DNA from: an uncultured Lachnospiraceae bacterium
GTDB taxonomy: Bacteria > Bacillota > Clostridia > Lachnospirales > Lachnospiraceae
Direction: 5' to 3'
Assembly (NCBI GenBank): GCA_946558695.1
Contig: CAMNTQ010000007.1
Coordinates: 22,451 to 86,450, forward strand
Length of the DNA: 64,000 nucleotides
Shown one piece after another: positions 1-8,766 of this stretch. Both the position numbers and the translations under genes were made by a program. How positions within the stretch are numbered: position 1 is the first letter of the stretch; every line of letters starts with the position of its first letter. Below the pieces are notes generated by a model. It searched no databases, was not told the DNA's origin, and saw only the letters and a program-made list of their open reading frames with translations.

Positions 1-393
1 ATAGCGGCATGGTGGTATGTTGCAATAGCAGTGTTGGACGGAATCGCCATTGCCGCTGTAATATATAACGGGTTATCACTGATTTTGGCAGTAAACGTGA
101 TTGCTGTTGCATTCATTAATTTATTTTTTATACCGCCTATCTTTAAAAATGATGTGACTGTCACAAAGAAGGATGTGATCGTAAGATTCGGACTGCTCAC
201 GAAGACAATTCCGATACGGGGAATTACGGTCGTCAAGATCATGAAGAATTATTCCGCTTCTTTTGCCGCGTCCTTTGACCGGGTTGGAATTGAAGCCGGC
301 GGTATGTCTGCCGTATTTATCTCTCTGGAAGATAACGGGGCGTTCACAAAAGAATTATTGAAGAGGAACCGTAAGATCAAATATCTCATTTAG
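1..393 (+). CDS. Membrane-anchored bacterial PH-domain protein, 5' end missing
   Basis: The reading frame is open to the left edge of the window, so the gene starts outside it and only the last 130 or so codons are seen. The visible part begins with hydrophobic sequence (about residues 1-45 of what is seen) typical of one or two membrane segments, followed by a small domain containing the pattern R-F-G-L-L-T-K-T-I-P-I, a conserved S-F-D-R-V-G-I-E block and a C-terminal F-T-K-E-L-L-x-R-N. This layout fits the YyaB-like bacterial PH domain family (bPH_4). No enzymatic role is expected; such domains usually bind partners or lipids near the membrane. A rho-independent terminator follows. Family assignment is from memory of the motif pattern. 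Confidence 0.6.
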   Translation: MAAWWYVAIAVLDGIAIAAVIYNGLSLILAVNVIAVAFINLFFIPPIFKNDVTVTKKDVIVRFGLLTKTIPIRGITVVKIMKNYSASFAASFDRVGIEAGGMSAVFISLEDNGAFTKELLKRNRKIKYLI

Positions 394-426
394 TCGGTAT
401 CATATTTTACAAAAAAGAAGCGTTGG

Positions 427-467
427 GGACGGAACAGAATCTGTATTTCCGTCCTAAATTTTTTCAG
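427..467 (+). terminator. Rho-independent terminator after the PH-domain gene
   Basis: An 8-bp perfect stem (GGACGGAA at 427-434 with TTCCGTCC at 447-454), extended inside by CAG/CTG, is followed by a T-rich run (459-464). It separates the PH-domain gene from helD. Confidence 0.75.
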
Positions 468-528
468 TAAAATCATGTTTTACGGGTACAATAAGAAGCA
501 TAGTTTACATTAGAGGAGCTGAACGAGC

Positions 529-2589
529 ATGGAAGACATACAGTATTTTGAAGAGGCGGAATATCTGAAGGAGATCATCCGAAAAATAAACGAACAGATC
601 AAAAAGACAAAAGAAGCCCTTTCCCGCGGACAGAAGGAAATTGACAACATGCATGACTATTACTGGCTGAATTATACAGAGATGGATCAGTACGGTTATG
701 AGGATTTCGACAACCAGCGCTTGCTCTTTGAGCAGGTCAGTGCCAATGCAAAACAGGCAAAGAAAAGGCAGCGGCTTAAGCGCATGGTTGATTCCCCGTA
801 TTTTGGAAGAGTGGATTTTAAGTACGAAGGAGAGGAGTCGGCGGAAAAATTTTACATCGGTATCGGGAATTTTGCGGAAAAATCGGGAGCGGTGCCTTTG
901 ATCTATGACTGGCGCGCCCCGGTCAGCGGTTTGTTTTATGACTATGACAAAGGCCCTGCTTCCTATCCGGCGCCATCCGGCGTCATGGAAGGCGAGATCT
1001 GCGCTAAGCGGCAGTACAAGATCAAAAACGGAGAGCTTATCTATGCTTTTGAGTGTGACACAAAGATTGACGACGAGATATTGAAGGCTGAGCTTGGCGG
1101 AAACAGTGACGTGCAGCTTAAGAATATCGTCCGCACGATCCAGAAGGAGCAGAATGCCATTATCCGAAATACGAAGGATTGGATTCTCGTCATTCAGGGG
1201 GCGGCAGGAAGCGGCAAGACGTCCATCGCCCTCCACCGTATCGCGTATCTTCTGTATCATGACAGAGACCGCTTAAAATCATCCGATATTCTGATCCTGT
1301 CGCCAAACAGCGTGTTTTCGGATTATATCTCTCACATCCTCCCTGAACTTGGCGAGGAGAATATTCGGGAGATGAGCTTCGATCTTTTTTCCTATCACGA
1401 GCTCAAATGCACGGCTGAGGACTGCGAGGACCGGTACGACTATCTGGAACGCCAGATTAAATTTCCGGATCCGGATGCAAGAAGGCGCTTCAAAGAAAAA
1501 CAGTCTCAGTCCTTTATCGGGCTGATGGAAGGGTACCTTGCCATGCTGGAGGAAGATCTGGTAACGCTTCGCCCGATAACCTTCCGTGGCTTAAAAAAGA
1601 CGGAAGAAGAACTGATCCGGTTATTTTATTTTAAATTTCAGAGTACGCCGCTTTTAAAACGTATGGATGCGGTGATGGAGTATGTTGCTGATGAGTATGA
1701 GACGCTCTGCGGCAGAAATCTTACCGAAGATGAGCTTGAACATCTGAAAAGTATGTTTGATAAGATGTATGTAACAAAGGATATTTATCATATCTATAAC
1801 CGTATGCTTTCGGAATATGGCTATGAGACTTTACCAGATGCGGCATATGAAAAACGAAAGGTTCCTTATGAAGATGTCTATCCGATGCTCTATTTGAAAT
1901 ACCGTCTGACCGGTCAGACGGCACGCAGGAAAGTCCGGCATCTGGTCATTGATGAGATGCAGGATTATTCCTATCTGCAGTATACGATTCTTGCCCAGAT
2001 GTTTTCGTGCCGCATGACGATTCTCGGCGACCGGGCGCAGACGCTGGACGATGAGGCGCAGGATGTGTTTCGCTTTCTGCCGAAGATATTCGGAAAAGGC
2101 GTTCAGAAAATCACGATCAATAAAAGTTACCGCAATACATGGGAGATTGCGCAGTATTCGGCAAAGCTTCTGCATCTTCCTGACATCTCGTTCCTGAAAA
2201 GGCACGGAAAAGAAGTGGAGGAGAAAACATTTCCTGAAATGGAAGGACTCCTTGCGGCCGTTTTTGAAAATCTTTCAGAGAGCTATGAGACGGCGGCCAT
2301 TCTTACTTTGACAGAGGAAGAAGCTTGCGACATATACCGCCTTATCATGGGAACGCATAAAAAAGAGGAGCGTGAAAGGCGGCTCTCGGTTCATTATATT
2401 GACCGGAACAGCACCATTTTTGAGAAAGGTTTGACGGTCACAACTTATTATCTTGCCAAGGGACTGGAATTCGATCAGGTATTTACCGCATTCCCGGACA
2501 AAATACATCCTTTCATGAAGCAAGCCTCTTATATCAGCGCAACAAGGGCTCTTCATGAATTGTACGCGTACCGGTTTGAGCGGTTTTAG
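529..2589 (+). CDS. helD: HelD-like superfamily 1 ATPase, RNA polymerase recycling factor
   Basis: UvrD/Rep-type superfamily 1 helicase-like protein of 686 residues. An N-terminal charged coiled coil (about residues 5-40) precedes the ATPase core. Walker A is G-A-A-G-S-G-K-T at about 224-231, the Walker B region is D-E-M-Q-D at about 475-479, G-D-R-A-Q-T follows near 501 and the C-terminal A-K-G-L-E-F-D motif is near 643. In Bacillus subtilis HelD binds stalled RNA polymerase and uses ATP to release it from nucleic acid; the N-terminal coiled coil enters the secondary channel. The protein is somewhat shorter than the Bacillus form, as is common in Clostridia. Start: ATG with AGAGGAG about 10 bp upstream. 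It is monocistronic, with a terminator upstream and a sporulation-type promoter right behind its stop codon. A plain DNA helicase IV role cannot be excluded from sequence. Confidence 0.85.
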   Translation: MEDIQYFEEAEYLKEIIRKINEQIKKTKEALSRGQKEIDNMHDYYWLNYTEMDQYGYEDFDNQRLLFEQVSANAKQAKKRQRLKRMVDSPYFGRVDFKYEGEESAEKFYIGIGNFAEKSGAVPLIYDWRAPVSGLFYDYDKGPASYPAPSGVMEGEICAKRQYKIKNGELIYAFECDTKIDDEILKAELGGNSDVQLKNIVRTIQKEQNAIIRNTKDWILVIQGAAGSGKTSIALHRIAYLLYHDRDRLKSSDILILSPNSVFSDYISHILPELGEENIREMSFDLFSYHELKCTAEDCEDRYDYLERQIKFPDPDARRRFKEKQSQSFIGLMEGYLAMLEEDLVTLRPITFRGLKKTEEELIRLFYFKFQSTPLLKRMDAVMEYVADEYETLCGRNLTEDELEHLKSMFDKMYVTKDIYHIYNRMLSEYGYETLPDAAYEKRKVPYEDVYPMLYLKYRLTGQTARRKVRHLVIDEMQDYSYLQYTILAQMFSCRMTILGDRAQTLDDEAQDVFRFLPKIFGKGVQKITINKSYRNTWEIAQYSAKLLHLPDISFLKRHGKEVEEKTFPEMEGLLAAVFENLSESYETAAILTLTEEEACDIYRLIMGTHKKEERERRLSVHYIDRNSTIFEKGLTVTTYYLAKGLEFDQVFTAFPDKIHPFMKQASYISATRALHELYAYRFERF

Positions 2590-2618
2590 TCATAATACAT
2601 GCCTTTTTCACATAGATT
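2590..2618 (+). promoter_or_regulatory. Predicted SigE-type sporulation promoter for yqfC
   Basis: TCATAAT at 2590-2596 and CATAGATT at 2611-2618, 14 bp apart, match the Bacillus/Clostridium sigma-E consensus (ATA-containing -35 and CATACANT -10) at seven of eight -10 positions. It lies 28 bp before the yqfC start. yqfCD is known to be SigE-dependent in B. subtilis, which supports the call; the transcription start itself is not shown. Confidence 0.55.
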
Positions 2619-2645
2619 ACAATAAAATCTGTGAATGGCGTTTGT

Positions 2646-2963
2646 ATGAAGGCAAAGAGACAGGTAGTATCATCACGGGAGGAACATTCCTTTAAAAATA
2701 GATTGTCAGAACTGTCAGAGCTGCCAAAGGACGTAGTGCTTGGCATCCCCATGCTCACGATGGTAGGGCAGATGGAACTGAATATTGAAAATTACAGAGG
2801 AATCATAGAGTATACGGACAGCCTGATACGGGTTCACACAAAGGACGGACAGATCCGGGTAAACGGTAAAAATTTGAAAGTGGAATATTATACCAACGAC
2901 GAGATGAAAGTCACCGGACATATCGTCTCCATCGAATATGTGAATCTGACAGCTCCAAGCTGA
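2646..2963 (+). CDS. yqfC: Sporulation protein YqfC
   Basis: A 105-residue protein of the YabP/YqfC family. It carries the family pattern L-P-K-D-V-x-L-G-I-P near residue 27, a central E-N-Y-R-G-I-I-E-Y segment and a beta-rich C-terminal part that includes R-V-N-G-K-N-L. In endospore formers YqfC is made in the mother cell and is needed for normal sporulation; its biochemical role is unknown. The ATG at 2646 is preferred over an in-frame GTG five codons upstream, although no strong Shine-Dalgarno precedes either. It is followed 46 bp later by yqfD, its usual partner. Confidence 0.85.
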   Translation: MKAKRQVVSSREEHSFKNRLSELSELPKDVVLGIPMLTMVGQMELNIENYRGIIEYTDSLIRVHTKDGQIRVNGKNLKVEYYTNDEMKVTGHIVSIEYVNLTAPS

Positions 2964-3009
2964 ATACAATCTTTTGAAACATATATTTATCCGGCAGGAG
3001 GAATGAGCG

Positions 3010-4320
3010 TTGCTGTCACGGCTTATCTGTTATATCAGGGGATATCTTCGCATACGGATCGCAGGATATTCCACGGAAAGATTTTTAAATGCATGCCGTC
3101 ACAGGGGGATTTACCTGTGGGGGCTTCAGGCTGTCTCGGGGGCATATGAAATGAATATTTCAATCAGCGGCTTCCGGAAGCTAAAACCAATCATTCGGAA
3201 GACGAGAACAAAAGTTACGATTATAAAGAGATCTGGTTTGCCCTTTTATTTATTTCGTTATCGAAAACGGAAGCTTTTTTTTGCCGGGGCATTCTGTTTT
3301 GTGTTTTTGATCTTTTGGATGTCCCATTATATCTGGAACATCGATATTACCGGAAACAGTACGAGGACGGATGAGACTTTGCTGGAATTTCTGAAAGCAA
3401 AATCTGTTCAGAACGGTATGGCGAAGTCTGATGTGGATTGCCAGCGGATCGTAAAGGATATCCGTAAGGAGTATGACGATATCATATGGGTGTCCGCTTC
3501 TATCCGCGGCACAAAGCTTTATATACGGGTGAAGGAAAATGAGGATTCTCCGTCTGTCAGTGCGAAAGGGAATCCAAAACAGAATGGAGAGCAGGAAGAG
3601 AATGCCGGCCAGCCCGTGGATATCGTGGCGGATAAAAGCTGTATCATTGAAAGCGCCGTCGTCCGGAACGGATTGTTTCAGACAAAAATCGGAGCGAAGG
3701 TGAAAAAGGGAGATGTATTAGTGTCGGGCCAGATTCCGGTCAATAACGATGCCGGAGAAATCATCGGATATCAGTACCATGTTTCCGATGCGGACATCAT
3801 CGGAAAAACTGCCCTGAAATACGAAGATTCCTGCCTGAATACCTATATTGAAAAAGAAGATTACGATATCTGCAAACAGGAATATTATTTTAAGGTTGGA
3901 AATATCCGCTTTACACTAGGAGGGATTCAGAATGATTATGAGAATTTTACTTTGTCCGGCCAGCAGTGGCAGTTAAAAATCTTCGATAATTTCTTTTTTC
4001 CGGTCTATTGGGGGAAAAGATGGGCAGTTCCCTATAAGCCCCATGAAAAACAGCGCCGAAAAGAAGATCTTCAGCAGATTCTTACAGAGAGATTTGTAAG
4101 ATACTGCGAAGATTTGGAGAAAAAGGGGGTAGAAATTATTGAGAATGATGTTAAAATATACACAGGACAAAACGAATCGTCTGCCAAAGGTAATCTGACA
4201 GTCCGGATGCCGATTGGCAAAGAGAAGGCCGCAAAGCTTTTAAAGATTCCGGAAAAGAAAGAAGAGGCCGAAAAAGAGACAGGAGAAAAAACGGATGGGA
4301 ATGATGGAAACAGCCATTGA
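3010..4320 (+). CDS. yqfD: Sporulation protein YqfD
   Basis: A 436-residue membrane protein expected in the mother cell during sporulation, where B. subtilis YqfD works in the same pathway as YqfC. One hydrophobic segment lies at about residues 88-110, preceded by a basic patch, and the rest is expected outside the membrane. A beta-barrel/hybrid-type middle region contains V-K-K-G-D-V-L-V-S-G, and the C-terminus is rich in Lys and Glu. The start is TTG: a strong AGGAGG sits 8-9 bp upstream, and the nearby ATG at 3003 is in another frame that does not give the protein. The 3' end overlaps phoH by 26 bp, implying coupled translation. Confidence 0.88.
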   Translation: MLSRLICYIRGYLRIRIAGYSTERFLNACRHRGIYLWGLQAVSGAYEMNISISGFRKLKPIIRKTRTKVTIIKRSGLPFYLFRYRKRKLFFAGAFCFVFLIFWMSHYIWNIDITGNSTRTDETLLEFLKAKSVQNGMAKSDVDCQRIVKDIRKEYDDIIWVSASIRGTKLYIRVKENEDSPSVSAKGNPKQNGEQEENAGQPVDIVADKSCIIESAVVRNGLFQTKIGAKVKKGDVLVSGQIPVNNDAGEIIGYQYHVSDADIIGKTALKYEDSCLNTYIEKEDYDICKQEYYFKVGNIRFTLGGIQNDYENFTLSGQQWQLKIFDNFFFPVYWGKRWAVPYKPHEKQRRKEDLQQILTERFVRYCEDLEKKGVEIIENDVKIYTGQNESSAKGNLTVRMPIGKEKAAKLLKIPEKKEEAEKETGEKTDGNDGNSH

Positions 4321-5290
4321 TATTCCGGCAGAGCATGAAGGCAATGTGTTCGGACAGTTTGATGCGCATATGAAAAAGATCGAGCGCACCCTCCATGTGA
4401 CATTGATCGCAAGAAATGAAAGCATTAAGATCATGGGGGAAGGCGCGCGGGTTGAGAAAGCGAAAAAGGTTCTCTCTCAGCTTACGGAATTGTCTAAGAG
4501 GGGGAATATCATACAAGAACAGAACGTAGATTATATATTATCGCTTGTCATGGAAGACAGCGAAGAGAATATCCTTGAGATCGACAAGGATATCATATGC
4601 CATACTCTTGCAGGCAAACCGATAAAGCCGAAGACCGCAGGGCAGAAAAAATATGTGGATGCGATCAGGAAGCAGATGATCGTATTCGGATTAGGACCTG
4701 CCGGGACGGGCAAGACCTATCTTGCTATGGCAATGGCGATCACTGCATTTAAAAATAATGAAGTCGGAAGAATCATCCTGACGCGCCCGGCCATTGAGGC
4801 GGGAGAGAAGTTAGGCTTCCTTCCGGGGGATTTACAGAGCAAGATCGATCCATATCTCCGGCCTCTCTATGACGCGCTCTACCAGATCATGGGGGCGGAG
4901 AGTTTCTTAAAGAATTCGGAGAAGGGACTGATCGAAGTCGCTCCTCTTGCCTATATGCGCGGGCGGACTCTTGACAATGCATTTATCATTCTTGACGAGG
5001 CCCAGAATACGACTCCGGCGCAGATGAAGATGTTTCTTACGCGGATCGGGTTTGGGTCCAAGGTTGTCATCACCGGCGACGAGACGCAGAAAGATCTGCC
5101 GGCGGGACAGTTATCCGGTCTTGATGTGGCGGTAAATGTAGTGAAACAGATCGAGGATATCAGCATCTGCCGTCTCACCAGCAAGGACGTGGTGCGGCAT
5201 CCTCTTGTACAGAAGATTGTAAAAGCTTATGAAGCTTATGAGAACAATACCCGGCAGACTAAGAGGAAAAAACAGAGGAGAAGACCATGA
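4295..5290 (+). CDS. phoH: PhoH-family ATPase
   Basis: A 331-residue cytoplasmic ATPase. An N-terminal KH-like region (about 15-75) precedes the PhoH core with Walker A G-P-A-G-T-G-K-T at 134-141 and Walker B L-D-E-A-Q-N at about 233-238, then a sensor-like T-G-D-E-T-Q-K-D motif. Family members bind ATP and RNA and are linked to ribosome and RNA quality control through YbeY, which is the next gene. Start: ATG with AGGAG 9 bp upstream inside the end of yqfD; two more ATG codons follow shortly. The stop overlaps the ybeY start in the order ATGA. Confidence 0.92.
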   Translation: MGMMETAIDIPAEHEGNVFGQFDAHMKKIERTLHVTLIARNESIKIMGEGARVEKAKKVLSQLTELSKRGNIIQEQNVDYILSLVMEDSEENILEIDKDIICHTLAGKPIKPKTAGQKKYVDAIRKQMIVFGLGPAGTGKTYLAMAMAITAFKNNEVGRIILTRPAIEAGEKLGFLPGDLQSKIDPYLRPLYDALYQIMGAESFLKNSEKGLIEVAPLAYMRGRTLDNAFIILDEAQNTTPAQMKMFLTRIGFGSKVVITGDETQKDLPAGQLSGLDVAVNVVKQIEDISICRLTSKDVVRHPLVQKIVKAYEAYENNTRQTKRKKQRRRP

Positions 5291-5781
5291 CACTGAACTT
5301 TGAGGAAGAGGGAAGCCTTAAGCTCCCTTTAGAATGCGAGGCGCTGGCAAAAAGAACGGCGCTGGCGGCGCTTGATTTTACAGGCTGCCCTTATGAAGCG
5401 GAAGTAAACCTCCTTCTTACTACCGATGAAGAAATCCGGCAGATGAATCGGGAATTCAGGGATACCGACCGGGCGACGGACGTGCTGTCATTTCCCATGA
5501 TTGATTACGAAGAAGCAGGAAATTTTGATTTTCTTGAAGATCGGAAAGACTGCTTTCATCCGGAGACGGGGGAACTGCTGCTCGGTGATATTGTGATTTC
5601 CAAGAACAAAGTACTATCGCAGGCTTTGGAATACGGGCACAGCCCCGAACGGGAATTTGCGTTTCTGATCACCCACTCGGTGCTGCATCTGACGGGATAC
5701 GACCATATTAAGGAAAACGAACGTCTTCTGATGGAACAGATGCAGAGAGCGATTCTGGAAAATTTAGGAATCACGCGGTAG
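5287..5781 (+). CDS. ybeY: Endoribonuclease YbeY, rRNA maturation
   Basis: A 164-residue zinc-dependent endoribonuclease involved in 16S rRNA 3'-end maturation and late 70S quality control. The family signature H-x3-H-x5-H is intact (His130, His134, His140 in H-S-V-L-H-L-T-G-Y-D-H), and the conserved A-T-D-V-L-S-F-P block is present. It overlaps phoH by 4 bp. In many Firmicutes this gene is followed by dgkA, cdd and era; here it is followed by a flippase-like gene instead. Confidence 0.95.
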   Translation: MTLNFEEEGSLKLPLECEALAKRTALAALDFTGCPYEAEVNLLLTTDEEIRQMNREFRDTDRATDVLSFPMIDYEEAGNFDFLEDRKDCFHPETGELLLGDIVISKNKVLSQALEYGHSPEREFAFLITHSVLHLTGYDHIKENERLLMEQMQRAILENLGITR

Positions 5782-5830
5782 TATACATGAGATAGAAGAA
5801 GTTTAAATAATTTTATGATGGAGTCAAATT

Positions 5831-7480
5831 ATGACGAAAGTTAAGAAAAATTCGGACAAGTCATTCATTGTGCAGGGCTCGCTTCTTGCTATCGCCGGAG
5901 TGATCACGAAGATCATCGGGGCAGTGTACCGGGTTCCGCTTGTGAATATTCTTGGCGATAAGGGTATGGGTTATTACGGCGTGGCTTTTCAGATCTACGC
6001 CATCGCGCTGACGCTGACATCCTACAGCCTCCCCCTTGCAGTATCAAAGCTTGTCTCGGCAAGAAATGCTACCGGACAGTACCGGAACGCCCACAAAGTA
6101 TTTAAGATCGCCCTTACCTTTGCCTTCACGGCAGGCGGCGGGGCGGCCCTTCTTATCTTTTTCGGGGCTGATTTTATCGCTACGCATCTTATGGCGATGA
6201 AACTGAGTTCCTATGCGCTTCGGGTGCTGGCGCCCTGTATTTTGGTGGTCGCGATCCTCGGCGTGTTCCGCGGCTTCTTTCAGGGCAATAAGTCCATGAT
6301 ACCGACTGCGATCTCGCAGGTGCTGGAACAGATCGTCAATGCGGCGGTCAGTATTCTTGGAGCTTATTTTCTGCTTAAGATGGCAAAGGCAGCAAAAAAA
6401 GGCGATGATTTTTCACTTGCTATGGCGGCGGTGGGCGGAACGCTCGGCACGGTCGCCGGAGCAGTATCCGCTCTTTTGTTTTTGATGTTTATCTTCGCGG
6501 TATACCAGAGAGTCATGAAAAGGCAGCGGCGCAGAGACCGGACGAGAAAGCGTGAAAGCTACGAGCATATCTTCCATGCGCTTTTGCTTACCATCGCGCC
6601 CGTGCTTTTAAGCTCTACCGTTTACAACCTAAGCGGCGTGATCGACAATGCTATGTTCGGAAAGATCATGTCTGCGCAGGGACATGCGGAGAGTGAGTAT
6701 GCAGGGCTGTTAGGAATACTCAGCGGAAAATATGATACGCTGATCAACGTTCCTCTGGCATTTTCAAATGCCTTAGGCGCTTCTTTAGTGCCGAATCTCG
6801 TAGCAACGGTAAAGTCTGGAAATAAAAGACAGGTGAGAGGAAAGATATTTACTTTCGTGCGTTTCAATATGCTGATCGCGATTCCAAGCGCCGTAGGGCT
6901 TATGGTACTGGCAAGACCGCTCCTAGATCTGATTTTTTTCACGGAGAACAATGAGGTGTCTGCGAGAATGCTGCAGATTGGAGCAGTTTCTGTTATTTTT
7001 TACTGCCTTTCGACGGTCACGAATGCGGTGCACCAAGGACTGGATAATATGATGGTGCCGGTAAAAAGCGCATCTATCTCTATCGTCGTACATATGGCGG
7101 CGCTGTTTATTATGATGGTAGTGTTCCAATGGGGAATCTACGGAGTAGTGATCAGTAAGATCGTATTCGCCGCCTGTGCCTCTATGCTGAATTCACATGC
7201 GCTCAGGCAGAAGATCGGCTATGTGCAGGAACAGAAGCGGACTTTCTGGATCCCGCTCTTAGCGTCTGCGTTCATGGGGCTTGCAGCTCTGGGGACTTAT
7301 TCTCTCTTTCGGCTCATCATCGGATCGAAGCCGGCAACACTGGCTGCGCTGCCGGTGGCTGTTATCGTCTATGGCGTAGCGCTGGTACTCTTAAAGGGAA
7401 TCACGGAAGAAGAGATGATAGAGATGCCAAAAGGCGCATTGCTTGCCAGAGTATGCAGGAAGGTGCATCTATTCCGATAA
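5831..7480 (+). CDS. Polysaccharide/lipid flippase of the SpoVB-MurJ type
   Basis: A 549-residue polytopic membrane protein with about 14 hydrophobic segments of the MVF (MATE-like) superfamily. The N-terminus has the typical pattern F-I-V-Q-G-S-L-L-A-I-A-G-V-I-T-K-I-I-G and R-V-P-L found in SpoVB, YtgP/MurJ and related lipid-linked precursor flippases. A basic cytoplasmic loop lies near 225-245. Proteins of this type move lipid-linked cell-wall or polysaccharide precursors across the membrane. The 50-bp gap after ybeY holds GATGGAG about 9 bp before the ATG. It could be the lipid II flippase, SpoVB itself or a polysaccharide exporter; sequence alone does not settle this. Confidence 0.8.
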   Translation: MTKVKKNSDKSFIVQGSLLAIAGVITKIIGAVYRVPLVNILGDKGMGYYGVAFQIYAIALTLTSYSLPLAVSKLVSARNATGQYRNAHKVFKIALTFAFTAGGGAALLIFFGADFIATHLMAMKLSSYALRVLAPCILVVAILGVFRGFFQGNKSMIPTAISQVLEQIVNAAVSILGAYFLLKMAKAAKKGDDFSLAMAAVGGTLGTVAGAVSALLFLMFIFAVYQRVMKRQRRRDRTRKRESYEHIFHALLLTIAPVLLSSTVYNLSGVIDNAMFGKIMSAQGHAESEYAGLLGILSGKYDTLINVPLAFSNALGASLVPNLVATVKSGNKRQVRGKIFTFVRFNMLIAIPSAVGLMVLARPLLDLIFFTENNEVSARMLQIGAVSVIFYCLSTVTNAVHQGLDNMMVPVKSASISIVVHMAALFIMMVVFQWGIYGVVISKIVFAACASMLNSHALRQKIGYVQEQKRTFWIPLLASAFMGLAALGTYSLFRLIIGSKPATLAALPVAVIVYGVALVLLKGITEEEMIEMPKGALLARVCRKVHLFR

Positions 7481-7543
7481 GTGTGTTTTCTGAATAAGCT
7501 TCTCACAAATTGCCAATACTTATGGAAAAAAGGAGTTGGCACT

Positions 7544-7921
7544 ATGAGGAATAAATATGGAATCGGGTTTCTTTCCGCCATACTGATTCTGGCACTGGCA
7601 GTAACATTTGCTTACCAGTACAGTTACCGGATCGCAAGGGAACGGACGCAGGCAAGACTTGAGGCGGCCGAAGAAGTTAAAAAGGCCCAGTCGGAGGAGA
7701 CAGTAACGGCAGACGGACATGCTCTGAAGGAAGATTGTTATTATCTGAAAAATGTAAACGGGTACGTGGTTGTTTTTCTAAGTGATAAAAAGACGGCTTA
7801 TGAATACACGGATATTCTGTGCGAAGAGCTTCCGCAGGCGGTTCAGGAGGAGCTTGTCAATGGAAAATATGTAGAAACACAGGAAGATCTTTATGGTTTT
7901 CTTGAAAATTATTCAAGTTAG
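7544..7921 (+). CDS. Small single-pass protein with a BofC C-terminal-like domain
   Basis: A 125-residue protein with an N-terminal signal anchor (residues 8-25), a short charged coiled stretch (29-48) and a compact outer domain. The C-terminal motif Y-Y-L-K-N-V-N-G-Y-V-V-V-F followed by L-P-x-x-V-Q-E-E-L-V-N-G-K-Y and ending in L-E-N-Y-S-S resembles small proteins in Lachnospiraceae annotated as BofC C-terminal domain proteins. BofC controls a sporulation signalling protease in Bacillus, but whether this protein does so is unknown. The ATG at 7544 is chosen because AAGGAG lies 9 bp upstream; a GTG at 7481 would add an unlikely N-terminus and touch the previous stop codon. Confidence 0.55.
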   Translation: MRNKYGIGFLSAILILALAVTFAYQYSYRIARERTQARLEAAEEVKKAQSEETVTADGHALKEDCYYLKNVNGYVVVFLSDKKTAYEYTDILCEELPQAVQEELVNGKYVETQEDLYGFLENYSS

Positions 7922-7993
7922 TAGTAGACTTTGACGCTGTTTTAGTGTAAGATAAGAAAAGTTTTTTAATATGCACGGACAGAGGACGAGAAT

Positions 7994-8215
7994 ATGGATG
8001 AAAAGAACATAGCACGCATTAATGAACTGTACCATAAATCGAAAGAGAAAGGTCTGACAGAAGCTGAACGAAAAGAGCAGCAAGTTTTGAGAAGAGAATA
8101 TATTGATTCCTTCAAACGCAGCCTGAGAGGACAGCTTGACAATATTTCCATCAGGGAAGCCGATGGAAGCATTACAGATTTAGGTGAGAAATTTGGAAAC
8201 AAAACAGGAAATTAG
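7994..8215 (+). CDS. DUF896 (YnzC/UPF0291) family small protein
   Basis: A 73-residue cytoplasmic protein. The pattern A-R-I-N-E-L followed by K-E-K-G-L-T-E-A-E, L-R-R-E-Y-I and F-K-R-S-L-R-G-Q-L-D-N-I is the hallmark of the UPF0291 family, including B. subtilis YnzC and YneA-operon proteins. It is a helical hairpin of unknown function, sometimes found in SOS-linked operons. AGAGGACG precedes the ATG. Its 3' end overlaps the folate cyclo-ligase gene. Confidence 0.88.
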   Translation: MDEKNIARINELYHKSKEKGLTEAERKEQQVLRREYIDSFKRSLRGQLDNISIREADGSITDLGEKFGNKTGN

Positions 8216-8741
8216 AGAACAGATAAGAAAGCTCCGCAGCAATATTCACGCGGACGATTGGCAGACAGCAACCGAAGCGATCGCTCAAAAGGTCATTGCC
8301 AGCGACAACTTCCGGGAGGCAACGGATATTTTCTGCTATATGGATTTTGACGGAGAAGTAGGGACTGAGCATATTATTGACGAAGCATGGCGGCTTGGGA
8401 AGGATATCTGGCTGCCGAAAGTGCGCGGCGGCGAGATGTCTTTTTACCTTGTTGAATCAGAAAAAGAGCTTGTGCGGGGTGCCTTCGGGATTTTAGAACC
8501 CACCGGTGAGAGCGAGCGGGCGCCCGGAGACGATGGACTTGTCATTATTCCCGGAATCGCTTTTGACAAACATTATAACCGGATCGGATACGGGAAAGGT
8601 TATTATGATCGGTATCTGAGCGCGCATCCGAATCTTTTTAAGCTTGCTCTGGCCTTTGATATCCAGCTTGTGGACAAGATACCTGCCGAAGAATGTGACT
8701 GCAGGATGGACATGATATTTACGGAGACACTGATGTACTGA
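8193..8741 (+). CDS. 5-formyltetrahydrofolate cyclo-ligase
   Basis: This 182-residue enzyme converts 5-formyltetrahydrofolate to 5,10-methenyltetrahydrofolate with ATP, recovering inhibitory folate. Family features are an N-terminal basic helix (Q-E-I-R-E-Q-I-R-K-L-R), a central L-P-K-V-R-G-G-E-M segment, I-L-E-P-T, and the nucleotide-binding stretch G-I-A-F-D followed by R-I-G-Y-G-K-G-Y-Y-D-R-Y-L. The TTG start at 8193 is preferred because AGGTGA lies 5 bp upstream; an in-frame GTG at 8184 is possible. The gene overlaps the end of the DUF896 gene by 23 bp. Confidence 0.93.
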   Translation: METKQEIREQIRKLRSNIHADDWQTATEAIAQKVIASDNFREATDIFCYMDFDGEVGTEHIIDEAWRLGKDIWLPKVRGGEMSFYLVESEKELVRGAFGILEPTGESERAPGDDGLVIIPGIAFDKHYNRIGYGKGYYDRYLSAHPNLFKLALAFDIQLVDKIPAEECDCRMDMIFTETLMY

Positions 8742-8766
8742 AGAGAAAGGAAGGAGATGGAATAAG

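Noticed and set aside
505..1260. 251-codon frame on the minus strand opposite helD
   Set aside because: It is a complementary shadow of helD with no ribosome binding site and no protein motif.
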